From Gemmatimonadota bacterium (lineage in GTDB: Bacteria; Gemmatimonadota; Gemmatimonadetes; Gemmatimonadales; Gemmatimonadaceae), in the NCBI GenBank assembly GCA_021298835.1, contig JAJTHG010000031.1, forward strand, positions 1 to 39,321: DNA of 39,321 nucleotides, given 5' to 3'. Under the pieces are notes generated by a model, which saw only the letters and a list, made by a program, of their open reading frames with translations, was not told where the DNA came from and did no database searches. The position numbers and the translations under genes are program-made. Shown here one piece after another: positions 7,343 to 14,244 of this stretch (the first letter of the stretch is position 1; each line of letters opens with the position of its first letter).

Positions 7343-7822
7343 CTAGGGTCGTCGCAAGATACCGTCGGCAGGACCCGTTGCGAGGGAGGCCGTCGCCAGT
7401 CCGCCGGACACCTGCACCGTCCGGACGACGGCTTCGAAGGCGGGCGGCTGCCGCTGCGGACCGTCGAGCAGCACGACGACCTCGTGGTAGCCGCGCGCAA
7501 GCCGCTCGGCGATGACGATGTCGCCCCCCGGCGACGGGGCCAGCGCGACCCCGGCATGTTGCACCGTCCACTCGGGCAGCAAGCCGCGCAGGCGCAGGTC
7601 GTGGCGGTCGTTGGCGCCGGTGCGCAGCACCGCTCGCCAGCGGCGACGCCCGCGCGACGCGACGTCCCCGTCGGGCGCCGTGAGGGCGCTCACGACCGCC
7701 ACCGCCGGTACGCTCGCCTGCACCGTCGTGGGCAACGAGACGCGACCGGCGGTGCCCGCCTGAGCGGACGCGACGGTCGAGCACGCGGCCCCCACGAGGA
7801 GCCAGGTGAGGTGGCGACACAT
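7343..7822 (-). CDS. Small secreted protein, function unknown
   Basis: 159 aa. A signal peptide (LTWLLVGAACSTVASAQA) is predicted with cleavage after AQA. The mature part is beta-rich and short of Cys. The segment RRRWRAVLRTGANDRHDLRLRG faintly recalls RAWRLQVRANATTFT of the subunit protein at 13218-13793, and the gene follows the last gene of that operon by about 110 bp on the same strand. It could be a diverged accessory of the fibre system; this is only a suggestion. An inverted repeat TTGCG-tgac-CGCAA (7855-7868) lies upstream. Confidence 0.5.
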   Translation of the reverse strand: MCRHLTWLLVGAACSTVASAQAGTAGRVSLPTTVQASVPAVAVVSALTAPDGDVASRGRRRWRAVLRTGANDRHDLRLRGLLPEWTVQHAGVALAPSPGGDIVIAERLARGYHEVVVLLDGPQRQPPAFEAVVRTVQVSGGLATASLATGPADGILRRP

Positions 7823-7931
7823 GCCGACAAGGATCGGCCGGTCAGGGAAGAAACTTGCGTGACCGCAACCGACGCGGACGTCCCGGGGGCGCCGGAGGCC
7901 GGCAGTGCGCCGGCGGAAGCCGGGCGGGACG

Positions 7932-8579
7932 CTAGGGCGACGTCAGCGTGATGACGACCGGGATCGTGTAGGTCCCCGGGGTGTCGAGCGTCCAGCTCAG
8001 CAGCAGGCGGAAGAACAACTGCACGGTGACCGGGGCCAGCGCTGCCGTCGGGCGCGTGCGGACGGTCCGGTTCGTGGTGGCCATCGCCCAGTTGTTCGGG
8101 AACGCCGCCGTGGTGTCCACGCGGAGGTCGGCCACCGGCTTCGCGGCCCGCGGCGCGTCCGGGCCCGGGATGCCGCCGGTGGCGGTGAAGGTGGCGGCCG
8201 TCGAGCGCACCAGCACCGAGTGTCCGGCGTTCGACTGCATCGAGAGCAGCGGCCCCGTCGTCTGCACGAATCCGGCGTCGTAGTTCGCCGCCGTCGGCGT
8301 CGTGAGGGGCGTCGTGGGCTGCGAGGTCGTCATCCGCACCACGCGCGGGATCGTCGCGGTGGCGTTGCCCGAGGTATTGCACGTGCCGCTTCCGGTGATC
8401 GCGGTGATTGTCGCGGCCGTCCCGCTCACCGTACACGTCTGCGCGGCCAGCCGCCGGGCGCTCCCGGCGCACATGACGGCGACGCCGGCGACGCCAGCGA
8501 CGATCGCGCCGCGGCGAACCAGCACGGTCGCGCGCGTCCGTCGCGCCGATCCGGCGCTCACGGCGCTCACGGCGCTCAC
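7932..8579 (-). CDS. Secreted fibre-subunit-like protein (paralogue C)
   Basis: 215 aa from the GTG at 8579, which overlaps the stop of the preceding lipoprotein gene (GTGA). The N-terminus has VSA repeats, then an arginine-rich segment and a hydrophobic stretch (GAIVAGVAGVAVMCAGSA) ending in LAAQ, a signal peptide. The mature protein opens with TCTVSG...GTCNTSG (likely disulfide). It shares with the subunit at 13218 the block F-V/I-Q-T-x-G-P...S-N...V-R-x-x-A-T-F-T, and ends like both other subunits: FFRLLLSW, then a last strand PVVITLTSP. It is the last gene of the chaperone operon, so probably a minor or tip subunit. Function is inferred from paralogy and context. Confidence 0.65.
   Translation of the reverse strand: MSAVSAVSAGSARRTRATVLVRRGAIVAGVAGVAVMCAGSARRLAAQTCTVSGTAATITAITGSGTCNTSGNATATIPRVVRMTTSQPTTPLTTPTAANYDAGFVQTTGPLLSMQSNAGHSVLVRSTAATFTATGGIPGPDAPRAAKPVADLRVDTTAAFPNNWAMATTNRTVRTRPTAALAPVTVQLFFRLLLSWTLDTPGTYTIPVVITLTSP
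8552..8578 (-). repeat. 9-bp tandem repeat carrying successive GTG start codons
   Basis: Three copies of cggcgctca (plus strand), read on the minus strand as repeated TGAGCGCCG. The array contains the stop codon of the lipoprotein gene and three in-frame GTG codons of the downstream subunit gene. Gain or loss of a unit would keep frame while moving the start. Confidence 0.7.
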
Positions 8580-9019
8580 GGCGCGCTCCGCCGCAGGACG
8601 AAGGTCCCCTGCGCCCCACCGACCCCGTCGCTCGTGGCGAACCATGAGCCGAACATCGAATCGCGCGTCACCGTCCCCAAGTGCCGCCGCGTCGAGAGCA
8701 GCAGCACGAGATCGAAGTCCACCGTCTCGGCGCTCGCCACGCGGCCGGCCACCGTCCCGCGCACCGGGGCGCCGGGCACGCCGGTGCTCAGGTCGGTCGT
8801 CACCACGTCCGCCAGCCCGGCGATCGCGCACGAGGGTCCGTCGTCAATGCGCACCGCGCCGCTCAGGCGCTGCCGCACCGGGCTGATCGCCTCGGCGACG
8901 TACGACCACGTCCCGCGCAGGTCGAGCTCGGCCACGCAGGGTGCGGCGGCCTCCGCGCACCCGCCAAGGGCCGCAGCCAGGGCGACCATCGCCACGCGTG
9001 CGTCGCGTATGGTCGTCAC
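8576..9019 (-). CDS. Small lipoprotein of the chaperone operon
   Basis: 147 aa from the GTG at 9019 (GTGA overlap with the barrel gene). The lipobox is LGGC (Cys about 22), so the mature protein is lipid-anchored. Its beta-rich body begins ELDLRGTWSYVAEAISPVRQ and has DFDLVLLLSTRRHLGTVT and GSWFATSDGVGGAQGTF, a lipocalin-like or small-barrel pattern without a family I can name. The position between the large barrel and a subunit gene suggests an outer-membrane accessory, for example a stabiliser of the export platform. That role is inferred only from context. Confidence 0.7.
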   Translation of the reverse strand: MTTIRDARVAMVALAAALGGCAEAAAPCVAELDLRGTWSYVAEAISPVRQRLSGAVRIDDGPSCAIAGLADVVTTDLSTGVPGAPVRGTVAGRVASAETVDFDLVLLLSTRRHLGTVTRDSMFGSWFATSDGVGGAQGTFVLRRSAP

Positions 9020-11901
9020 GGCTGCCGCCCCCGCTGCGCCTCGGCACCGCTCCGCGGGACCGGCACGACGGGAGGCGATGACGGCTCGCCCGTCGGCGCC
9101 AGCGGCAACAGGCGCACCGGACGGGGGCCCACCCGCAGCGTGAGCGGCGCCGGCATCGTCCGCCCGTCGAGCCGCACCACCGGCGCGGGGCCGCGCAGGA
9201 TCACCGGTTCGGGCAGGCGCTCGCTCCCGATCGCCAGCGTGTACGTGCCCGGAGGGAGGTCGGTGAAGGTCCATCGCTGCCCACCGCGCGGCACGGCCAG
9301 CCAGGCCCGGCCTTCGGCATCCGTGGCGTACACATCGAGATCATCGACGTCCCGGACACGATCGAAGCCCTCGTCCGCGGCCACGACCTCCACCAGCACC
9401 TCGAGGCCCGCGCCCGGCACCACGGCCACCGCCCGCACGTGGCCCGTCGCGGCGTCGCGCGTGATCGCGCCGACCGACCAGCCCGGGGGGAGCGAGCGAT
9501 CGTCGAGCGCCACGTCGCGCGCCGAGGCCGCGCCGGGGCGGAAGCGCCCTTCGGCGTCCGCCACGACCCGGCGCGCCCCCGCGCGCACGACCGCGCCGGC
9601 GAGGCCTGCTTCGCCCGGGTCGCGGCGGCCGTTCGCGTTGGCGTCGACGTACACGGCACTGCGCGGTTGCATGATCGTCGGCATGGGGACGCCGAAGGAT
9701 CGCTCGAGCCGAAGCGCCCCCACCACCGTGCCGCCGCCGAAGACCGCGAGCAGTGGGTTCCGCTCGATCGCCGCCTGCAGTCGGAAGCCGCCCGCCAGCC
9801 ACATGCGCGCATCGGCACGCGCGATGAGGCCCCCCGTGGACTGCCCCACCACCAGCCGCTGCACGTCGAGTCCGACGCGCAGGCTCGGCCATGCCGCCAC
9901 CGGCTGCAGGTCGCGCACGCGCACCCCGACGGCGCTTTGCGACGGCGGTAATCCGGAGCCCACCCCGGAACGCTCGACCAGCAGCGTCGCCTCGGCGGTG
10001 CCCCAATCGGCGTCCTTGCCGAGTGCGGCGCGCAGCTGGCCGCGCGGGGCCTCGGTCTCGAAGCGTGTGCCGTCGCCCAGTATGGTGGCGCGGCGGATGC
10101 GCGAGCCAAGGGCCTGGGACGTGAATGACAACCCGCTGGCGAACTGGTGCTGCACATCGAGCCCGAGCTGCACGTCGCGATCTTTGAAGCCGAGCGTCGG
10201 GCCGCGGGCCGCGAATCCCGTCGTGCGGAGGTCCATGCCGAGCCACGTCCGGTCCCCAAGGCGGGCGCGCGGCGTCAGCTGCGCCCCGGCGTTGCGGAGG
10301 CTGCCGCCCGACGGGCCGTCGTCGCGCACGCGAAACCCGCCGATGGCGAGTTCGAATCCCGACGCGAAACGCCGGCTCACCGAGGCGCTCACGTCTTCGC
10401 TCGCGCGCGCGAAGGCCGCCGTGCCACCCGGGGCGCGGCCAGCGCGCAGGAAGACGTCGGTGCCCGCGTGTCCGCCCCGCCATTCGACCGACGCACCGAC
10501 CCCGCTGCCAAGACGATGCCGACGATGGCCGACCTCCGTCTCGAGCGTCCCGCCGAAGCGCGTCGGCATCTCGACGCCGAGCGACGTCGCCACCAGCTGC
10601 CGCCCCGTCGGGCCGGCCTCGTCGAGGTCCGCGTGTGCCAGCGACCAGCGTCGGCCACCGACCGGCAAGGCCACGCGCGCCGCGTACAGGCCGCCACCTG
10701 GGGCTCCCGCCGCCCCGGTCCAGGGGCGCGCGGCGACGGCGCTCACCTGCGAGCCGGCACCGTCCACCGCCGCCGTGAACCCCGATCCGGTGACGCCGAT
10801 CCCCGAGAGCTCCGACACCGTGAGCCCCGCGATGCCGCCCGCGACCCGCCAACCCGGACCGGCGACCGCGGCGTTGAGCGGCATCGGGAAGAATCCCACG
10901 CGCGTCATCGCCGTAAGCCCGAGCGGCGTGAGGCCCTGCGCCTGCGACGTCTGCGCGTCAACGGTGATGTCCTCGGTCAGGCGGCCCGCCACCCGGACGC
11001 CCCAGCCGGCGAGACCGTCCTGCGTCCCCGGGGCCGAGACGGCGCTGGCGGTCACCGTCGGCCCCACCTGGTCGGCGCCCACGCCCGCCGTCACCTCGAG
11101 CGGCGCCTCGGCTTCGGCGGCCACCTCCGCACCGCGCATCGCCTGCAGCCGCACGCTGGCCGACGTGATCCCCGCCTCCTCCGGCACCGCGATCCGCACC
11201 GCCACCGTGAGGCGCTGCCCTGCGGCCAGCACGACGGGCCGGTCGAAGGTCGAGAGCAGTCGCCAGTCGTGGGGCGGGACCACGCGCCACTGCAGCGTGT
11301 CCGGGGCATTACCGCCGTTGTGCACGTCGAAGCGCACCGTCGCGATCTCGCCCCCCGGCACGACCGGCATCGGTCCCGCCGGGCTCACGAACACGCGCCG
11401 CACGACCTGCACGTCGAGCAGCACGGGTGCGTCGGTGGTGGCCCTCCCTGGCGCCTCGAAGCGGACCACGCCGAGTTCCTGCACGCCGGCCGGCGCGGTG
11501 GCGGGAATCCGCACCGTGAACAGCACGTCGCGCATCGCGCCCTCGAGACGGCCGGTGCGCTCGCCCAGCACCGGGGCCTGGTCGTTTCCGATGAAGCGCC
11601 ACCGCGCGCGGGTGCCGCGCACGGACTCGGGCACGGGCACCGAGACGACATGCAGCGAGCGCGGCGCGGAACGGACCGTGGTCGCCGGTGCGCGGCGCAC
11701 CGCCGTCGGCGTGTCGCCGGGATCGGCGGCGCGGTCAGTGAGCCCCGCGGTGCCCGGCGCCCCGTCGCGGGCAAACGCCTGCGCCGGCAGCATCGCCGAC
11801 GTCGCCGCCAGCGTCGCCGCCAGCGTCGCCGCCAGCGTCGCCGCCGCGAGCACCCCGGCGAGGAGCGTCGGCCGCCGCGGCTCGCGCGGAGGCCGTCTCA
11901 C
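9016..11901 (-). CDS. Large barrel-like outer-membrane protein, possible non-FimD platform of the chaperone system
   Basis: 961 aa. GTG start at 11901 overlapping the previous stop (GTGA). The signal peptide contains a repeated LAAT run ending near AQAFA. About residues 95-250 are Ig-like, including GEIATVRFDVHNGGNAPDTL, as in NPCBM/COG1470-type domains. About 265-735 is a long run of alternating-residue strands with glycine turns, typical of an outer-membrane barrel. VYVDANANGRRDPGEAGLAG at about 748-767 is an SdrD B-type repeat with calcium-like DxNxN spacing. The C-terminal beta domain includes FTDLPPGTYTLAI. It sits where an usher sits in chaperone-usher operons, but I see no FimD N-terminal domain or plug signature. 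Platform function is inferred from operon position. Confidence 0.6.
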   Translation of the reverse strand: MRRPPREPRRPTLLAGVLAAATLAATLAATLAATSAMLPAQAFARDGAPGTAGLTDRAADPGDTPTAVRRAPATTVRSAPRSLHVVSVPVPESVRGTRARWRFIGNDQAPVLGERTGRLEGAMRDVLFTVRIPATAPAGVQELGVVRFEAPGRATTDAPVLLDVQVVRRVFVSPAGPMPVVPGGEIATVRFDVHNGGNAPDTLQWRVVPPHDWRLLSTFDRPVVLAAGQRLTVAVRIAVPEEAGITSASVRLQAMRGAEVAAEAEAPLEVTAGVGADQVGPTVTASAVSAPGTQDGLAGWGVRVAGRLTEDITVDAQTSQAQGLTPLGLTAMTRVGFFPMPLNAAVAGPGWRVAGGIAGLTVSELSGIGVTGSGFTAAVDGAGSQVSAVAARPWTGAAGAPGGGLYAARVALPVGGRRWSLAHADLDEAGPTGRQLVATSLGVEMPTRFGGTLETEVGHRRHRLGSGVGASVEWRGGHAGTDVFLRAGRAPGGTAAFARASEDVSASVSRRFASGFELAIGGFRVRDDGPSGGSLRNAGAQLTPRARLGDRTWLGMDLRTTGFAARGPTLGFKDRDVQLGLDVQHQFASGLSFTSQALGSRIRRATILGDGTRFETEAPRGQLRAALGKDADWGTAEATLLVERSGVGSGLPPSQSAVGVRVRDLQPVAAWPSLRVGLDVQRLVVGQSTGGLIARADARMWLAGGFRLQAAIERNPLLAVFGGGTVVGALRLERSFGVPMPTIMQPRSAVYVDANANGRRDPGEAGLAGAVVRAGARRVVADAEGRFRPGAASARDVALDDRSLPPGWSVGAITRDAATGHVRAVAVVPGAGLEVLVEVVAADEGFDRVRDVDDLDVYATDAEGRAWLAVPRGGQRWTFTDLPPGTYTLAIGSERLPEPVILRGPAPVVRLDGRTMPAPLTLRVGPRPVRLLPLAPTGEPSSPPVVPVPRSGAEAQRGRQP
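11801..11845. repeat. 12-bp tandem repeat inside a signal-peptide coding region
   Basis: Three full copies and a partial copy of gtcgccgccagc (plus strand). In the barrel gene it encodes the repeated LAAT of the hydrophobic core. Copy-number change would alter the length of the signal-peptide core without a frameshift. Confidence 0.75.
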
Positions 11902-12383
11902 GGCGCCACCGTCAGGCCGACCTGGAGGTTCCACTGGGACAGGCCGCGGGGAGGATCGGCCCAGCTGACCAGCAGGCGGCATTGGAACGTGCGCGTGTAC
12001 AGCACTTGGGGAAACGGCCCGCTGATCGTCACCGGGATGTCGCCGGCGGTCACCCACGTGTTCGCCGCCGGGAACGCCGCGAACGCACCGGTCGGCAAGA
12101 GCCGCCACTGGAAGCTCGCGAGCGGCTTCCCGGGCCAGAGCTGCGTCGAGGTCGTCCGGAGCCGCAGCCGCGTCATCCGCCCGCCGACCGCACCGGCGGT
12201 CGCTGTCACCGTCACGGTGAACGCCGTATCCAGAACACCGGCGTCGAAGTGGGCCGCCGTCGGCTGGCGGAAGCGGCAGGGCGCGGTAGGCGTGACGGTG
12301 ACGGTGACCGTCTGGCCGCGGACCCGCGTCGGCTGCAGCGTGATGGTGCCCCCGATGATGAGCACCGCGATCAGGCGTCGCAT
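11898..12383 (-). CDS. Secreted fibre-subunit-like protein (paralogue B)
   Basis: 161 aa. The ATG at 12383 overlaps the chaperone stop as TGATG. A signal peptide (MRRLIAVLIIGGTITL then RVRGQ) precedes a beta-rich mature domain with PTAPCRFRQPTAAHFDAG, and FQCRLLVSW followed by a final strand NLQVGLTVAP. The AxxFDAG motif recurs as ANYDAGF in the subunit at 7932, and the C-terminal R-L-L...W plus last-strand x-P ending is shared by all three subunits. It has one Cys near each end of the mature chain, compatible with a disulfide. It lies directly between chaperone and barrel genes, the usual place of a structural subunit. Confidence 0.65.
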   Translation of the reverse strand: MRRLIAVLIIGGTITLQPTRVRGQTVTVTVTPTAPCRFRQPTAAHFDAGVLDTAFTVTVTATAGAVGGRMTRLRLRTTSTQLWPGKPLASFQWRLLPTGAFAAFPAANTWVTAGDIPVTISGPFPQVLYTRTFQCRLLVSWADPPRGLSQWNLQVGLTVAP

Positions 12384-13204
12384 CAGGGGACGTCCAGTCG
12401 CACCTGGCCGGCCAGCACCTCGGGTCCACTGAAGTCGAACACCACGAGCCCGACGTACGCGCCGGACGCGAGGGCGGGCACCGGGACGCGCACCTCCCGA
12501 CGGGCACCGGGGAGCGTCGGCAAGTCGCCGAAGTCGAGCGACGCCGCGACGGTGTTGTCGGCGCGACGGATCTCGAGCTTCCCCTTGGGGGTCACCTGAA
12601 GGCCGCCGGTACTCGTGAACGTCGCGACCACGTGACGCCGACCCGCGCTGTCGACCTCGACGCGCACGTCGTCGAGCCGCCCGTCCCGCGTGAGGGTGGC
12701 CGGCTCGACGTACGCCTTGACGCCGATTTCGAAGGTGTAGGTCACCGAGGTGCGGTTGCGCGGCGCCACCGGGGGCGGTTCGGCGCTCCGCACGACCGCC
12801 AGCAGCCAGCACGCGGCCGGCCAGGGGGCGTCGTCGGCCACCGAGACGCGCACCACGCGGGTCCCCCGCGGCGGTAGCTGGAACGCCATCGGGGCCACGC
12901 GCACCCGATCGCCGCAACTCCCCGGGCCCGTACCGACGGGATAGAACCGATTGTCGCCGTTCTCGGCGCGATCCCAGTCCTGCAGCGTGATCACGACGGG
13001 AATCGTCCGGTCGGTCACGTTGACGACGGTGAACGGCGCGACCGCCGAAGCCCCTGCGCCCGGCACGAGGCGCAGGTCGAGCACATCGGTGGCGAGTTCC
13101 TGCGCGACGGCGGGCCGCGCGACCCCGGCCATGGCCGCGACGACGGCGGCGGCGCGCCAGACGTGCCGCCGCCACCATTGCAGCGTCACGACACGCGGAC
13201 GCAC
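12383..13204 (-). CDS. PapD-like periplasmic pilus-assembly chaperone
   Basis: 273 aa from the GTG at 13204, with GAGGGG upstream and 13 nt after the previous stop. A signal peptide ends at AVAQ. The mature protein has the two Ig-like domains of the FimC/PapD family. The first has strands FTVVNVTDRTIPVVITLQDW, then DRVRVAPMAFQLPPRGTRVVRVSV (the segment that precedes the subunit-binding cleft), and TSVTYTFEIGVKAYVEP, matching the end of the N-domain. The second domain has GGLQVTPKGKLEIRR and SGAYVGLVVFDFSG. Such chaperones complete the fold of pilus subunits by donating a strand in the periplasm. It is flanked by two predicted subunits and the barrel gene, which supports the assignment; overall it looks closer to archaic or divergent chaperones than to FimC. 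Confidence 0.75.
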   Translation of the reverse strand: MRPRVVTLQWWRRHVWRAAAVVAAMAGVARPAVAQELATDVLDLRLVPGAGASAVAPFTVVNVTDRTIPVVITLQDWDRAENGDNRFYPVGTGPGSCGDRVRVAPMAFQLPPRGTRVVRVSVADDAPWPAACWLLAVVRSAEPPPVAPRNRTSVTYTFEIGVKAYVEPATLTRDGRLDDVRVEVDSAGRRHVVATFTSTGGLQVTPKGKLEIRRADNTVAASLDFGDLPTLPGARREVRVPVPALASGAYVGLVVFDFSGPEVLAGQVRLDVP

Positions 13205-13217
13205 GAACCCCTCGTCC

Positions 13218-13793
13218 TTACGGCGCGATGAGCTGGAAGACGAGGCCGACCGCGTGCGTACCGGCCGCGTTCTCGTCCGCTCCGAGGTCCGCGCTGAAGG
13301 AGAGCCGGTAGAAGACGCTCGCCGTGCCGGTGTTGCTCCGGGCGCCGTTCGCCACCGTCTGGAACGCGTCGGTCATCGCCAGCGGGCCGGTGAAGCCCGG
13401 GTTGTTGGCGAAGCTCAGCGTCCCCACGGTGCGCGGCGACGTGATCGTCTCCGGACCGGTGTAGGTGAACGTCGTCGCGTTCGCGCGCACCTGCAGGCGC
13501 CACGCGCGGTTCGAGCGGATCGTGAACGACGGGCCGGCCGTCTGGATGAAGCCACCGAACGGCACGAGGTCGCTCGGCGCCGTCAGCTCCGTCGCGTTGC
13601 CGGGGATGCTCGTGCCGGCATTCGCGTTGTTCGCGCTCGTCGCCAGCGAGACGATCGCGGGGATGGTGACGAACGTGTTGTTCGCCGTCAGGGCGCAGCT
13701 CGTCGCCCCGCTGCAGGTCTGGGCCTCCGCCGGTGCCGCCGACGCGACGACGACGAGGGCGGAGCCAAGGATGGCCGCCAGATGTCTCTTCAT
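13218..13793 (-). CDS. Secreted fibre-subunit-like protein (paralogue A), likely major subunit
   Basis: 191 aa. ATG at 13793 with a strong GAGGAGC ribosome binding site. The signal peptide MKRHLAAILGSALVVVASA ends at AEAQ. The mature chain starts TCSGATSCALT, a likely disulfide, and is rich in Thr/Asn/Ala beta strands. It contains GGFIQTAGPSFTIRSNRAW, the block shared with the subunit at 7932, and ends FYRLSFSADLG then HAVGLVFQLIAP. It is the first gene of the operon with the best ribosome binding site, so it is the likely most abundant product. I infer a role as the main fibre subunit because the next gene encodes a pilus chaperone. No named Pfam family is asserted. Confidence 0.7.
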   Translation of the reverse strand: MKRHLAAILGSALVVVASAAPAEAQTCSGATSCALTANNTFVTIPAIVSLATSANNANAGTSIPGNATELTAPSDLVPFGGFIQTAGPSFTIRSNRAWRLQVRANATTFTYTGPETITSPRTVGTLSFANNPGFTGPLAMTDAFQTVANGARSNTGTASVFYRLSFSADLGADENAAGTHAVGLVFQLIAP

Positions 13794-13941
13794 TCGCTCC
13801 TCTCTGGGAGTGCGTTGGTCCGAAGGCCGGCAGCACCGCCGCGCCTGCGTCGCCGAGGCCCCATTCGGGGTGTGACGACAGCGCCCGCAGGACGAGCGAA
13901 CGTCTGTGGCGTCACTGATTCGCACGGTGTATCGTTCCACA

Positions 13942-13969
13942 ACAATAAGCCGCGCGATTGGCCGGTCAA
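13942..13969 (-). promoter_or_regulatory. Sigma70-type promoter of the chaperone/subunit operon
   Basis: On the minus strand TTGACC (13969-13964), 16-nt spacer, TATTGT (13947-13942), in the only AT-rich stretch of the intergenic region. The predicted transcript starts near 13935 and has a leader of about 140 nt before the ATG at 13793. Confidence 0.55.
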
Positions 13970-14092
13970 TGTGTCCGCCGCGGCGGCTGCCGGCAGGCAA
14001 AGGTGCTGCACTCTGGCGGGCGCGGGGCCGAGGTCGGCCGTCCGGGCATGTCGCAACGGACCGCCCGGTGCCGGAGGCGGCGTGGGGCGGCC

Positions 14093-14147
14093 GAGTGTGG
14101 CGCGAGTGTGGCGCGAGTGTGGCGCGAGGATGGCGCGAGGGTGGCGC
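14093..14147. repeat. Five-copy 11-bp direct repeat upstream of chaperone operon
   Basis: Units of gagtgtggcgc: three identical copies (14093-14125), then gaggatggcgc and gagggtggcgc. The period is about one helical turn. It lies about 125-180 bp upstream of the predicted -35 of the fibre operon, which suggests a protein-binding array or a phase-variable enhancer. Confidence 0.75.
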
Positions 14148-14244
14148 GAGAGCAGCCCGGGACCGGCCGGACGCTACCGGGCGACGTCGCGGCCGACGCG
14201 GGCTGCTGACGAGGCCGCCCCGCGCCGGGACGCGGGACGCCCGC

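Larger units (their letters stand above)
13794..14244. other. Intergenic region upstream of chaperone operon
   Basis: About 450 bp without a convincing gene. It holds the predicted operon promoter (13942-13969), a roughly 150-nt leader, and a five-copy 11-bp repeat (14093-14147). The local AT-rich patch around 13910-13975 contrasts with the surrounding DNA. Confidence 0.6.

Noticed and set aside
7898..7914. Terminator after the fibre operon
   Set aside because: GCCGGC-agtgc-GCCGGC can form a hairpin, but no U-tract follows and such palindromes are frequent in this GC-rich DNA.
8681..11968. 1095-codon open frame on the plus strand
   Set aside because: It lies antisense to the barrel, lipoprotein and subunit genes. 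It has low-complexity Ser/Arg/Pro/Ala composition with no domain, as expected for a shadow frame in very GC-rich DNA.
10147..12432. 761-codon plus-strand open frame
   Set aside because: Arg/His/Gly-rich shadow of the barrel and subunit genes with no recognisable motif.
14093..14147. Possible CRISPR array
   Set aside because: 11-bp contiguous repeats with no spacers and no cas genes nearby.
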